The notes: a model not told the origin generated them from the letters alone. Numbered from the stretch's first letter, positions 17,790-27,688 are shown. The stretch is DNA of 62,557 bases from Saprospiraceae bacterium (GCA_029263015.1 JAJCYI010000089.1:1-62557), one strand, 5' to 3'. Made by a program: numbers and translations.

Positions 17790-19169
17790 ATGAAAATGAT
17801 GAGACTTTCCTTAATGCTGTATGTTTTGCTATTTGCGTTTAGCTGCAAATCCAATGATTCCGATGAGCCGGTCATCATCAACCCACCTGAAATTGAAATA
17901 GAATCAACTGAGCCGACTGGCAATGAACAATATCTTAATCTGGACTCAGATTATATTTTTGATCAGGAAACCCTCCATACTTTTGAGTTGAATTTACCTC
18001 TTGAAGCTTTGGCCGAAATAGATGCAGATCCCGCAGCTGAACAATATGTGGAAGGTAGTTTGACATTCGAAGGCGAAACAATAAGCCCCGTAGGAATTCG
18101 GTACAAAGGATCGGTTGGTGCTTTTGTAAATTGCTTATCTGGTCTAGATTGGGCGAACCCGTCAGGACATAAAACATGCACCAAACTTTCCATGAAAGTT
18201 AAGATCAATTGGGAAGGAAGAGAGGAGAAATTTTATGGATTGAAAAAGCTCCAACTTCATTCCCAAAACCTTGACGCTTCCCAAATGCGGGAGCGGTTGG
18301 GTTACTGGCTTTTTCGCGAGATGGGCGTGCCTGCTCCCCGCTCTGTCCATGCACGGTTGCTCATCAATGGCGAATATTCAGGCATTTATGCGCTCACTGA
18401 ACAAATAGACGGGCGGTTTACGCGGTATAATTATGATGATGGCACGGGAAATCTTTACAAAGAAATATGGCCCGTGAAAATGAATGGACAACCTTATTCA
18501 GAGTTTGAATACTTGAACCGGCTTAAAACGAATGAAGATGAGAACCCTTCTGCCATATTGATTCGGACTTTCGCACAGGATATCGCAAGTTCAACTACTG
18601 GCAATATTCAAAGTGTTATTTCCAGTTGGATGGATGTAGACGAAATTATTTCTTACGCTGTTGTCGACCGAACGATTAGGGTGGATGACGGGCCATTCCA
18701 CTGGTATTGCGGCGGAAGTAATTGTTCCAACCACAATTATTATTGGTATGAAGAACCAACAGCTGGCAGCCTCCACCTTATTCCTTGGGACATGGACAAT
18801 GCCTTTGAGAACATTATTTCAAATGCAAATCCCGTCACGCCCATTGCAGATGGTTGGGGTGAAACCACCAATAACTGCCAGCCTTTCAATTATGGTTTCT
18901 TCCAACTTCAACAATGGTCTGCCGCCTGCGACAAACTAACGGCAGGCTGGGTCAGCTTCTCCGATGAATATGAACAAACGCTCACACAATTTAAAGAAGG
19001 CCCATTTTCTGAAGCCCAAGTCACGATGCTATTAAATGCCTGGGAGGCACAGGTTCGGGATGCAACGCTTGAGGCGGATCAGGCACATGTTGATGCAATA
19101 TCTGTTGCGGAATGGGAAGGGGCATTGAGCGGTTTGAAGGCACAGTTGAAGTGGGCGAGGGAGCATTGA
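17790..19169 (+). CDS. CotH kinase family lipoprotein
   Basis: A 459-residue protein with a lipobox (LLFAFSCKS, Cys19). After a Pro/Glu-rich linker it shows the CotH order: GIRYKGSVGAF, the KLSMKVKIN strand, GLKKLQLHSQ, MRERLGYWLF, a Lys-containing GNLYKEIWP and a metal-binding LIPWDMDNAFE near residue 335. CotH proteins are atypical protein kinases first known from spore coats; in Bacteroidota they are exported proteins of uncertain substrate. The Cys pairs (CLSGL...KTC, CGGSNC) suggest disulfides, as expected outside the cytoplasm. It converges with the SulP gene, 39 bases away. Confidence 0.85.
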   Translation: MKMMRLSLMLYVLLFAFSCKSNDSDEPVIINPPEIEIESTEPTGNEQYLNLDSDYIFDQETLHTFELNLPLEALAEIDADPAAEQYVEGSLTFEGETISPVGIRYKGSVGAFVNCLSGLDWANPSGHKTCTKLSMKVKINWEGREEKFYGLKKLQLHSQNLDASQMRERLGYWLFREMGVPAPRSVHARLLINGEYSGIYALTEQIDGRFTRYNYDDGTGNLYKEIWPVKMNGQPYSEFEYLNRLKTNEDENPSAILIRTFAQDIASSTTGNIQSVISSWMDVDEIISYAVVDRTIRVDDGPFHWYCGGSNCSNHNYYWYEEPTAGSLHLIPWDMDNAFENIISNANPVTPIADGWGETTNNCQPFNYGFFQLQQWSAACDKLTAGWVSFSDEYEQTLTQFKEGPFSEAQVTMLLNAWEAQVRDATLEADQAHVDAISVAEWEGALSGLKAQLKWAREH

Positions 19170-19208
19170 TACTTGGTTCTCTACCCTTGCACCCTGTGGT
19201 TCAATAAT

Positions 19209-21467
19209 TCACTCTTTTGTCTCGGATATCTCCAATATCTTATCAGTCAGTGTTTTCGAGAATTCAAGTATTTTGATGGTCTCGTCCGTTCTGGTGAGTT
19301 TGAGTTTATTGAATATGAGCAAGGCTTCTCCATTACATTCAATATGTTGCAACTGTTCTCTTTCAAAAAATTGAATCAAGTCTTTGGTAAAAAATTTCCG
19401 AATTCCCTGTTCGTTTTCTCCCATTAACAGGAATTTTTTCGAGAAGCCTGGAAACAGGTCAAAGTCAATGTCTTTGTAACCAGAGAAGGCCATGACCCGA
19501 TCAAAAAGTTTTTCAAAAAAACCTTCTTTTTCCATTACAAATTTTGGGACTGGTTTTGGTAATTGCACTGTTAGAACAGTAGAATGAAAAACCTCAGACG
19601 CTAATGAAGCCCCTTCATTGAAGGTCACATCTGCGACTTCCCAATGAACACCATTGTTTTTATACACTCCCCTCAGGCAATTGTCTTTTCGTTCAATGGG
19701 CCTTGTTTCAAAAAACTGGAAATGCCGCAAATAGGAGGTGTTCCAATTGACATGGCTTTCGTAATGATAACCATTTTCCCTGGCGAGGTTTTTCAGTCGC
19801 ATTTGTCTTGGCGACAATTTGTGAGGGATTGGTTTAATCAATATTTTTAATGCTCGGTTGTGATTTGATGAGGAAACATGATTGTCCAGTCCAACTATAT
19901 GCACCGACCCTCCTGCGTCTTCCTGATTTCCTTTGAATTCTATTAATTTTTCCAGGAACGACATCCCTACTAATCTGGTATTGGAAAGGTCAACCCTGAC
20001 GTTTGCTCCTGAGGGGACGAGTGCAATTAATTTGTCAATAGCTGGCAGCGCTAAGAAATTTGCAATTCCCCGTATGCGCATGTCATTACTGCCATCCTTT
20101 TTTGTGTAAACATTCGAGCCAGACTTGAAAGCCATTTTGAAAAAGGTATCCAAAGGCACCTTTGCCAATAGCACGTGTAGCAACAAAGTGATAGCAGTAC
20201 CGCCCAACAATCCCCACAACAAATCGGTGTATAAAGTGATGATAAGGGTAGCTCCCATAACAAGTATCTGCTCTATGCCCATGTCATAGGTTTTTTTGAA
20301 AATTTTTGGTGAGGCCAACTTGTAACCAATGTGTACCAGAATAGCTGCCAATGCTGCCAATGGTACTTTTTGGATCACTGGGGCCAACAAGAATAAAAAG
20401 ACCAGTATGAGAATACCATGGTAAAAGTTGGACCACTTGGTCTTGGCGTTATTGGTCACATTTACGGTGCTGCGCACGATGACTGTAATGATAGGTAACC
20501 CACCTATTGCTCCTGCCACCATAGTACCCATGCCAACACCTACCAGGTCTTTGTTGAGATCTGATTTTCTTTTGTAAGGGTCGAGCTTGTCCACTGCTTT
20601 TGTCATGGCAAGCGACTCAATGGATGCAATGAGGGTGATTGATGCCACGGCCAACCAGAATTCTGGAGTGACGATCTTGCTGAAATTTGGGAAAATGAGC
20701 ATTTGAGATAAATCAGTTGGCAAGTTGATCAGGAACTCTGGTCCGACATGGTACTCGTTTCCAAAAAGAGAAAGGTTTTGGTCTTCAAAAAAATTGAAGA
20801 TGTAAACGAATGGAATTGAAACGATGAGAACCCATAAAGAAGCAGGGAAAAAGTGAAAAAGCCTCGATTGTATTTTTGGAATAATGAAAAGTAAAATGAT
20901 ACCTGTTATTGAGATGACCAGTATGAATGGATTGGCCTCTGGTATTTTGCGAAAAATATCGATCAGGCGCTCCACCGAGTTGTCCGCATCTGATACAGTT
21001 CCCATAGCCACATGTGCCTGGCTGGCAAAAATGATGACTCCAATGGCTACCATTATGCCTTCGATCACAGAGGATGGGATGATTTCGGCCAAGCGCCCAA
21101 GTTTCAAAAAGCCTAATACAACTTGTATGGCTCCAGCTACACAGGTTGCCGCCATGACATAATTAAGTGTTTGTCCAGAACCATCTTCCAGGCTGACAAT
21201 AGCAGATAGTATGACCGCAATTAGCCCAGCAGCAGGTCCATTGATAGCAATGTGACTGCCACGGAAAAGAGTGACCACAATACCACCGATGATGGCCGAT
21301 AAAAGTCCTGCAGCTGGTGGAGCACCCGATGCTACTGCAATTCCCAAACCCAGGGGCATGGCTACAAGCGATACGCTGATTGCAGCAAGAAAATCAGAAC
21401 GCCAATTTTCCACCAGGCCTTTCAGCCCGGGTTTTGGCAAAACGTGAGGATTGTTACTATTTGTCAA
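19209..21467 (-). CDS. SulP family anion transporter with STAS domain and C-terminal extension
   Basis: A 752-residue protein. The first ~430 residues have the SulP transporter core with about 12-14 membrane segments and the start signature DFLAAISVSLVAMPLGLGIA, then GSHIAINGPAAGL and GGLPIITVIVRS. A STAS domain follows (about 470-560, with VDLSNTRLVGMSFLEKL). After it come ~180 more residues of unrecognised sequence. Members carry sulfate, bicarbonate or other anions, usually with sodium or protons; the substrate is not shown here. The extra C-terminal region is longer than in standard SulP proteins and may be regulatory. Confidence 0.88.
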   Translation of the reverse strand: MTNSNNPHVLPKPGLKGLVENWRSDFLAAISVSLVAMPLGLGIAVASGAPPAAGLLSAIIGGIVVTLFRGSHIAINGPAAGLIAVILSAIVSLEDGSGQTLNYVMAATCVAGAIQVVLGFLKLGRLAEIIPSSVIEGIMVAIGVIIFASQAHVAMGTVSDADNSVERLIDIFRKIPEANPFILVISITGIILLFIIPKIQSRLFHFFPASLWVLIVSIPFVYIFNFFEDQNLSLFGNEYHVGPEFLINLPTDLSQMLIFPNFSKIVTPEFWLAVASITLIASIESLAMTKAVDKLDPYKRKSDLNKDLVGVGMGTMVAGAIGGLPIITVIVRSTVNVTNNAKTKWSNFYHGILILVFLFLLAPVIQKVPLAALAAILVHIGYKLASPKIFKKTYDMGIEQILVMGATLIITLYTDLLWGLLGGTAITLLLHVLLAKVPLDTFFKMAFKSGSNVYTKKDGSNDMRIRGIANFLALPAIDKLIALVPSGANVRVDLSNTRLVGMSFLEKLIEFKGNQEDAGGSVHIVGLDNHVSSSNHNRALKILIKPIPHKLSPRQMRLKNLARENGYHYESHVNWNTSYLRHFQFFETRPIERKDNCLRGVYKNNGVHWEVADVTFNEGASLASEVFHSTVLTVQLPKPVPKFVMEKEGFFEKLFDRVMAFSGYKDIDFDLFPGFSKKFLLMGENEQGIRKFFTKDLIQFFEREQLQHIECNGEALLIFNKLKLTRTDETIKILEFSKTLTDKILEISETKE

Positions 21468-21708
21468 GATTCAATGCTTATTCTTCAAAGGTGTGTGGGA
21501 AGGTAGTGAATTTCAGTTTTATTGGGAAAATTTTCATCTAAAACTTTGCAAACCTACTTTTTATATTGTGCTTTCAAAAATGCTCGTTTCTGGTTATTGA
21601 TCAAACTCCCACATAGCAACCTGCCTGACACTGTCGTTCCTCTGTTACAAGCATTCCCCTTTCTCATCGTATCTTCACGGCCTTCATTTTTTCAAACAAA
21701 AACACAAC

Positions 21709-23925
21709 ATGGAATTCAACAATAAACTCATCCGCACCTTGCTGACTCTCTGTTTTCAAGTTTTATTCATTGCACTCTTTGCCCAAGGCATGAAATGGAC
21801 AACTGACGGCAATAGCTATTTCACAAAAGAAGAAGGCGAGATCGTAAAACATGATCTGCCAGGCCTCGACAAAACAACCGTTGTCACCAAAGCTGACCTG
21901 ACTCCATCAGGCTGGGACAAACCACTTGCACTGGATAATTTCAAGTTCACCGACGATGCTAACAAGGTGTTGATTTACACCAACAGCAAGCGGGTGTGGC
22001 GGCAGAAGACGAGGGGCGATTATTGGTTGCTGGACATGCAAACTAAGTCCCTCAAGCAGTTTGGGAAAGACCGTCCTGAATCTACATTGATGTTTGCCAA
22101 ACTGTCGCCCGATGGAACAAAGGCAGCCTATGTCAGCGAGCGGAATGTGTATGTGGAAGAAATCCCCAATGGCGTGATCAAAAAACTCACCGACGACAAA
22201 GGCACAAAAAAACTCATCAACGGTACATTCGATTGGGCATATGAGGAAGAGTTCTTTTGCAGGGACGGGTTCCGTTGGTCGCCTGATAGTAAGAGCATTG
22301 CCTATTGGCAGATTGACGCCAACAAGATCCGTGATTTTTATATGGTGGACAACACCAGTGATGTTTATAGTGAAATCGTTCCTGTGGAATACCCGAAAGT
22401 AGGTGACTCCCCGTCGCCCGCCAGGATTGGCGTGGTGAACATCGCCTCCAGCAAAACCAAATGGATGGATGTGGCAGGTGACCCGCAGCAACATTACATT
22501 ATCAGAATGGAATATACGCCAGATGGACGGAGCATCATTCTGCAACAGTTGAACCGCAAACAGAACCAAAGTTTCCTTATCCTTTGTGACCCAAAAACGG
22601 GGGACGCCAAAACCATTTACAAAGAAAAGGACGAAGCCTGGGTGAGCACGATCAACGAATGGAGCCGCAGTGTGACTGGCTGGGATTGGGTGGACGGTGG
22701 TGAAAAATTCGTCTGGGTGAGTGAAAAAGACGGCTGGCGACACCTATACCTTGTTTCTGCCAATGGCAAAAAAGAAACCTTGCTGACGCGTGCCAAGCAA
22801 GATGTGATAAGCATTGAGTTGATTGACGATAAAAACGATATGATCTATTTCATCTCTACCTCTACCGACCACGCCACCCAACGCTACCTCTATCAGGTAA
22901 GCATGAATGGTAAGGATTTGCCAAAACAGATTTCCCCAGTAGACATGTCAGGCTCGCATAGTTATACCATTTCTGGAAATGGGAAATATGCAAAATGGCG
23001 CTTCTCCAACCATTATACCCGCCCAATGACAGCGTGGGTAAATTTGCCCGGCCACAAGCCTTTGAAAGGTGAAAAAAACTTGAAGAAAGAATACGATCCT
23101 TCCAAAAAAGAAGTCGAAAATGTCGAATATTTTAAAGTAACAACAGAAGATGGTGTGGAGATGGACGGGTGGATGAGGAAGCCATACGATTTTGACGAAA
23201 GCAAAAAATACCCAATTGTTTTCTATTTCTATGGCGAGCCTGCGGGCACCACAGTAAAAGACTCTTGGGGCAATGCGAGCAATTTTCTCTACAATGGCGA
23301 CCTCTCCAAAGATGGGTATATCCACGTCAGTCTCGACAACCGGGGCACTCCTGCGCCAAAAGGACGGGAATGGCGCAAGTCCATCTACCGGAATATCGGG
23401 CAGATAAACATTCGTGACCAGGCGATGGGTGCCAAAGAAATCATTAGTAGGTCCTACATCGACTCAACCCGTGTGGGCGTGTGGGGCTGGAGCGGAGGCG
23501 GTTCTTCCACACTGAACTGCATGTTCCAATATCCCGATATTTTCACTACGGGCGTTTCGATAGCACCAGTCACAAATTCATTGTTTTACGACAATATCTA
23601 CACGGAGCGATATATGGGACTGCCGCAAGAAAACATGGAAGATTATGAAGCTGGGGCAGCAGTTACCCATGCCGAACATCTTGAGGGCAACCTGCTGTTG
23701 ATTCATGGGACGATGGACGACAACGTTCATTTTCAAAATGCCGAAATGTTGGTGAACGAGTTGGTGAAGCATAATAAGCAGTTCCAGTACATGGCCTATC
23801 CTGGCCGCTCACATGGCTTGCGGGAAGGCGAAGGCACGTTCAAACATTTGTCAACGATGGTGTCCAATTATTTGCGGACGCATTGCCCTCCCGGTGGAGT
23901 CGATGTGGATGTGGTGAAGCCGTGA
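21709..23925 (+). CDS. Dipeptidyl peptidase IV-like serine peptidase (S9B)
   Basis: A 738-residue protein with a signal peptide (cleavage near residue 25, after ...FIALFAQG). An N-terminal eight-bladed propeller contains the DPP IV double-Glu motif in FDWAYEEEF, which binds the substrate N-terminus. The C-terminal alpha/beta hydrolase has the nucleophile in GWSGGG (Ser595; most DPP IV enzymes have GWSYGG), Asp670 in HGTMDDN and His702 in GRSHGL. It should release Xaa-Pro or Xaa-Ala dipeptides from peptides in the periplasm, supporting peptide use. It is followed by a small four-helix-bundle gene 48 bases downstream that is probably unrelated. Confidence 0.93.
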   Translation: MEFNNKLIRTLLTLCFQVLFIALFAQGMKWTTDGNSYFTKEEGEIVKHDLPGLDKTTVVTKADLTPSGWDKPLALDNFKFTDDANKVLIYTNSKRVWRQKTRGDYWLLDMQTKSLKQFGKDRPESTLMFAKLSPDGTKAAYVSERNVYVEEIPNGVIKKLTDDKGTKKLINGTFDWAYEEEFFCRDGFRWSPDSKSIAYWQIDANKIRDFYMVDNTSDVYSEIVPVEYPKVGDSPSPARIGVVNIASSKTKWMDVAGDPQQHYIIRMEYTPDGRSIILQQLNRKQNQSFLILCDPKTGDAKTIYKEKDEAWVSTINEWSRSVTGWDWVDGGEKFVWVSEKDGWRHLYLVSANGKKETLLTRAKQDVISIELIDDKNDMIYFISTSTDHATQRYLYQVSMNGKDLPKQISPVDMSGSHSYTISGNGKYAKWRFSNHYTRPMTAWVNLPGHKPLKGEKNLKKEYDPSKKEVENVEYFKVTTEDGVEMDGWMRKPYDFDESKKYPIVFYFYGEPAGTTVKDSWGNASNFLYNGDLSKDGYIHVSLDNRGTPAPKGREWRKSIYRNIGQINIRDQAMGAKEIISRSYIDSTRVGVWGWSGGGSSTLNCMFQYPDIFTTGVSIAPVTNSLFYDNIYTERYMGLPQENMEDYEAGAAVTHAEHLEGNLLLIHGTMDDNVHFQNAEMLVNELVKHNKQFQYMAYPGRSHGLREGEGTFKHLSTMVSNYLRTHCPPGGVDVDVVKP

Positions 23926-23973
23926 ATTAATGGAGAATGGAGAATGGAGAATTTTGGGAAAAGTTGATTTTTT

Positions 23974-24330
23974 ATGAAAGAGAATGTGATAAAGGATAAA
24001 ACATTTGCTTTCGGAAAACGCATTGTACGAATGTGCATTCATTTGGAGGAGAATAAGGAAGAGTATGTTTTATCGAAACAATTAAAAAGAAGCGGGACTG
24101 CGCCAGGGGCTTTGGTCAGGGAGGCAGAACATGCAGAGAGCCATAAGGATTTTATTCATAAAATGAGTATTGCTTTGAAAGAAGCCAACGAAACGGAATA
24201 CTGGCTTCACATGGTAAAAGAAGGCAATTATATTTCCCAAAAGGAATTTGATTCAATCTGGATAGATTGCGATGAGATAGTCAGGATTTTAGTAGCTATC
24301 GTAAAATCTTCAAAACGCAGAAAGGCTTAA
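23974..24330 (+). CDS. Four-helix bundle protein (23S rRNA intervening-sequence/bAvd-like)
   Basis: A 118-residue protein with the family pattern: FAFGKRIVRMC, LSKQLKRSGTAPGALVREAEHAES, FIHKMSIALKEANETEYWL and a basic end SSKRRKA. The family is basic and helical and includes proteins encoded in 23S rRNA intervening sequences and Avd-type accessory proteins of diversity-generating retroelements. Stand-alone copies are common in Bacteroidota; their function is unknown. Copies of a gaatggagaatt-type repeat flank it on both sides (23933-23955 and 24344-24400), which hints that the gene and repeats move together. Confidence 0.85.
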   Translation: MKENVIKDKTFAFGKRIVRMCIHLEENKEEYVLSKQLKRSGTAPGALVREAEHAESHKDFIHKMSIALKEANETEYWLHMVKEGNYISQKEFDSIWIDCDEIVRILVAIVKSSKRRKA

Positions 24331-24343
24331 TAAATTAATTGAA

Positions 24344-24400
24344 AATGGAGAATTGAAAGTGGAAAGAATCATACCATGAAACCATTTTCAATTCTCCATT
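24344..24400. terminator. Repeat-derived hairpin after the four-helix gene
   Basis: Arms aatggagaattgaaa and ttttcaattctccatt pair across a short spacer between two convergent genes. The same word occurs in direct tandem form at 23933-23955 upstream of the four-helix gene. Confidence 0.6.
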
Positions 24401-24417
24401 CTCAATTTTCAATTCAG

Positions 24418-26733
24418 CTATTTTTCCATCAATTTCATCTCCGTCCTCCTGTTTATTTGATGCGCCGCATCTGGGCACTCTATTCCATCATCACAATCAT
24501 TGAGGAGTTGGTCTTCGCCGAGGCCGATGGCGGTCAGGCGGGATTTATTGATGCCTTTTTGCACAAGATAGGCGACTGTCGTTTTGGCTCTTTTCAGAGA
24601 TAGTGTTCGGTTGAAGTCGTCGTCGCCACGAGAGTCGGTATGCGAACGCAATTCGACCAAAAGGGTGGCATGGCGGCTCAGGAATTGAGCAACGAGGTCA
24701 AGCTCTTTGGCGGCGTCCGGGCGGATGTCGGACTGTCCATAATCATAATAAATATTTTCCAGTTCGATGAGTACACCTTCGGCAAATAAGTTGGATGAAG
24801 TAGCGGACGAAGCCAAAAAGTTATCAGTGGCGGGGGTCAGTTGAAGGTCACGGTTCACAAAGCCATTGGTGCCATCGGTATTGATTGTTGAAACAAGTCC
24901 ATTCTCTACAATGAAATTTGCTTTGGAACCTTTCACTATGAAATCATAGCCCCGTTCAAGGCAAAAATTGTAATTCCCCAATTCATCGGAAAAGGTGTCC
25001 TCTTGCTTTCCCGTACTAAGGTTGATGAGCGTGACTGCCGCACCGGCGATGAATTGCTGGTGTTCTTTGTTGCTCACTTTTCCAGTTAAATTGATGCAGT
25101 TTACAGGTTTTAATGAAAAACAATTTAATTTGGTACTGGGTGAAAACTGCCTATTTGTTGGTTCATACCCTGGCACTTTTGCAACCAGAAGATAAGTTTT
25201 GGAATGGTCCAGGTAAAGATCGGTTTGGCCATTTTTATCAGTCTCATAGATGCCGCTTGTCACTTCTCCATAACCAAACGGGTCAGGCTCGATTAGCTGC
25301 TTTTCATAACCGCCTATCATGGTGGAGGCCACTAATTTTACCATATATTCTTTTTCATATCCGATAAACGAACCATCGTCCGTTTTTGAGAATATGGAAA
25401 TGTTTGCTCCAGCAATCCGCTTTTCTGTTGTTTCATCAAAAAGACAGATCGTTGTGTTCGGTAAATGGTTGACTATGTTCGATTGTGGAGTTGGGAGCGT
25501 AAACTGATAAATGTCGTCCTTGCCTGCTCCTCCCTCGCGGGCAGAAGTAAAAAAACCATTCGTACCGGACAAGTCCAGCATATACCCAAAGTCATCCTTG
25601 TTGGAATTGATTGGAGAACCGATGTTGGCGGCTTGTTTCCAAAACCCCTCCACATCCGCCTGTGAATGGAAAATATCCAAACCACCAATACCGCCCCAGC
25701 CATCCGAAGCAAAATACAACGTTCCATCGGCAAAAATGAATGGAAAAACCTCATTGCCTGAGGTGTTTATCTCTGGACCCAGGTTGACGGGAAAGCTACA
25801 TGTCCCATTTAAATATCGGACTACGTACAAGTCCATGCCTCCATACCCGCCTGGTCTGTCGGATGCAAAGTAGAGGTATTTGCAATCAGCGGAAAGCGAT
25901 GGGTGGGCGTCGTTCCAGTTGCCGCTGCCAAGATCGATTTCACCTGCCCTGAGCCACTGTTTCCCCTCTTTGACAGCCCTTGTAATTTTTAAAAAAAGCT
26001 CCTTCTTGCGATCCTTCACTTTATGGGAAATGTTTCTGGTAAACAACATTTCTTTCCCTCCTGGGAAAAAAGCCAGCGGCCCTTCGTGGTGTTTTGATGC
26101 AAGGCCAGCGGAAAAGGGCACAGGTTCAGACAATTTTCCATTAGCTTGATAATCAGTGAAATAAAGGTTTGAAAAACTGTCTCCTGTCCAATTGTCTTTG
26201 TTGTTGGCCAGTGGGTTTTCAGAAGTACGGGTGGATGCGAACACGATGCCATTATTATAAAAGGCTGGACTAAAATCCAATTTGTCAGAGTTGATAATGC
26301 TGGCGTTTTTCACCAGAATTTCCCCACCGGCAGTCATAGTCAGCCGACCCATAGTAGCGGCCATGTCGCTGCCCCTGTTATCAAGATTAGAAGCAATAGC
26401 TTTATCGTATTTCAGGTAAAATTCTTTAGCAAGATCAAGGTTGCCATTGCTTTGAAGGGCGTGAGCATAGTGCAGATAGTTAAGTGGTTCATTGGTTTCT
26501 TCCACGATGCGGGCGTACCATTTTTCAGCGTTTTCGGTATCGTGGTTGAGGCGGTAGCTGTTGGCCATCCGCTCCATGGTGGCAAGGCTGGATTCTGTAT
26601 TATTGTACAGTTCTAATGCGGCATTGTAGCTATGTTGTTGGTACAGCTCGTCCGCCCTTTCGAGGTTGCTGGATGTTTGTGAAAAAGATGGGGTTTGGAC
26701 GATAAGAAGGAAAAGGAAAAAGGTAGAGTACAT
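24418..26733 (-). CDS. OmpA family protein with TPR, PD40 propeller and carboxypeptidase-like domain (PorE-like)
   Basis: The ATG at 26733 is used because it starts a signal peptide (MYSTFFLFLLIVQTPSFSQ); the open frame runs to 26901, but that would put a 34-base palindrome inside the gene. The 771-residue protein has tetratricopeptide-like helices (~25-140), a PD40-type propeller (~150-440, with SADCKYLYFASDRPGG and FADGTLYFASDGWGG), a carboxypeptidase-regulatory-like region (~540-640) and a C-terminal OmpA peptidoglycan-binding domain (IYYDYGQSDIRPDA, LRSHTDSRGDD, NRRTEMKL). This order matches PorE of the type IX secretion system, which ties the T9SS to peptidoglycan, though paralogues with the same order exist. 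Confidence 0.87.
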   Translation of the reverse strand: MYSTFFLFLLIVQTPSFSQTSSNLERADELYQQHSYNAALELYNNTESSLATMERMANSYRLNHDTENAEKWYARIVEETNEPLNYLHYAHALQSNGNLDLAKEFYLKYDKAIASNLDNRGSDMAATMGRLTMTAGGEILVKNASIINSDKLDFSPAFYNNGIVFASTRTSENPLANNKDNWTGDSFSNLYFTDYQANGKLSEPVPFSAGLASKHHEGPLAFFPGGKEMLFTRNISHKVKDRKKELFLKITRAVKEGKQWLRAGEIDLGSGNWNDAHPSLSADCKYLYFASDRPGGYGGMDLYVVRYLNGTCSFPVNLGPEINTSGNEVFPFIFADGTLYFASDGWGGIGGLDIFHSQADVEGFWKQAANIGSPINSNKDDFGYMLDLSGTNGFFTSAREGGAGKDDIYQFTLPTPQSNIVNHLPNTTICLFDETTEKRIAGANISIFSKTDDGSFIGYEKEYMVKLVASTMIGGYEKQLIEPDPFGYGEVTSGIYETDKNGQTDLYLDHSKTYLLVAKVPGYEPTNRQFSPSTKLNCFSLKPVNCINLTGKVSNKEHQQFIAGAAVTLINLSTGKQEDTFSDELGNYNFCLERGYDFIVKGSKANFIVENGLVSTINTDGTNGFVNRDLQLTPATDNFLASSATSSNLFAEGVLIELENIYYDYGQSDIRPDAAKELDLVAQFLSRHATLLVELRSHTDSRGDDDFNRTLSLKRAKTTVAYLVQKGINKSRLTAIGLGEDQLLNDCDDGIECPDAAHQINRRTEMKLMEK

Positions 26734-26797
26734 CCAATTTATGGTACTGTGCTCTATATATGGGTGTTCACGGAAAGGGGACATAGGATGTTGGTTA

Positions 26798-26831
26798 ATA
26801 TTATAAAATACATTAATGTATTTTATAATAT
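26798..26831. promoter_or_regulatory. Perfect 34-bp A+T-rich palindrome between divergent genes
   Basis: The 17-base arm atattataaaatacatt is followed directly by its exact reverse complement, with no spacer. It lies 65 bases upstream of the OmpA gene start and 119 bases before the divergent lipoprotein gene. Length, symmetry and position suggest an operator for a dimeric regulator. Confidence 0.55.
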
Positions 26832-26949
26832 CAAAAACTAATCCACTTCCTTGCCCCCTGGCTTCCACAAACTCTTCAAAAAAATTAATTTTGCTGTCCA
26901 TCTAGTATCAAATCAATGACCAAGGTTTTCGTTTAATAAAATCTATCAC

Positions 26950-27597
26950 ATGAAAAAGCTAATTTACTATTTCCCCATCTTCATTTTAGTAGCGTGCAAT
27001 CAACCCAATGACCAAGGTGCAGAAACAAACGAAAAGGCCAAAGAACCAATCAGCCAAAAAATTGATGAGGGACTGATGACGTTGTTCGAAGAAGTCAACG
27101 TAGTTAAAATGCACCTGTTTGGAACTACAGAAATGGAACCAAATCCAGAAGAATACCCATACACGGGCAAGGCCATCTCAGGCGATGCTATTGGAATGTT
27201 GGGCGAAGGGTTGCAGCCAAATGATATTGGGGCTGTTTATGCCTGTTACTATACGGAGAACAGTGGGCATTTCATTTTACGGGTACCTGGAAAATATGCA
27301 TCGAGCGACCTGGCCTTGGCAAAATGGGATGCCGTAACTGGGAAATTGGTGAAAATAAATGACCTTGCCTTGTTGACCTGCGATGAAGGCATTTGCGACC
27401 AGCAGGACGCTTGGCTCGCCGACCTCGACGACAATCGAACTTTCGAACTGATTGTCCGCAAACACACCCGGGATGCCCAGGGTAATGTCTCCGATGAAAA
27501 TTTTGAGGTGCTGACCGATCAGGGGATGGGAGATTTTGTCGATGCCACTGAACTGCTTGTTTCCTTGGCGGTAAAAGCTAATTACGTGATGCAATAG
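26950..27597 (+). CDS. Lipoprotein of unknown function
   Basis: A 215-residue protein with a short lipoprotein signal (FILVACNQ, Cys16) and a polar linker. The mature domain includes repeated acidic turns such as WLADLDDNRTFELIVRKHT and ends near FVDATELLV; the D-x-D-x-N-x-x-x-x-E pattern resembles a single FG-GAP/VCBS-like calcium turn. Four cysteines (YACYY, LTCDEGICDQQD) may form disulfides. I do not recognise the family. It is divergent from the PorE-like gene, with the 34-base palindrome between them. Confidence 0.7.
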   Translation: MKKLIYYFPIFILVACNQPNDQGAETNEKAKEPISQKIDEGLMTLFEEVNVVKMHLFGTTEMEPNPEEYPYTGKAISGDAIGMLGEGLQPNDIGAVYACYYTENSGHFILRVPGKYASSDLALAKWDAVTGKLVKINDLALLTCDEGICDQQDAWLADLDDNRTFELIVRKHTRDAQGNVSDENFEVLTDQGMGDFVDATELLVSLAVKANYVMQ

Positions 27598-27599
27598 CA

Positions 27600-27680
27600 A
27601 TGAGAGAATGAACGAATGAGAGAATGATGGAATATCGCTTCCGACATTGACTCTCTCATTCCATCATTCCATCATTTACT
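27600..27680. repeat. Repeat-rich intergenic hairpin
   Basis: Variants of gaatgagagaatgatggaat occur on one side and attccatcattccatcatt on the other, able to pair in more than one register (for example 27623-27633 with 27658-27668). It fills the space between the lipoprotein stop and the phosphorylase start and may terminate transcription. Confidence 0.55.
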
Positions 27681-27688
27681 CATTAAAT

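Noticed and set aside
24418-26901. Longer start for the OmpA family gene at 26901
   Set aside because: It would place the 34-base palindrome in coding sequence and hide the signal peptide that begins at 26733.
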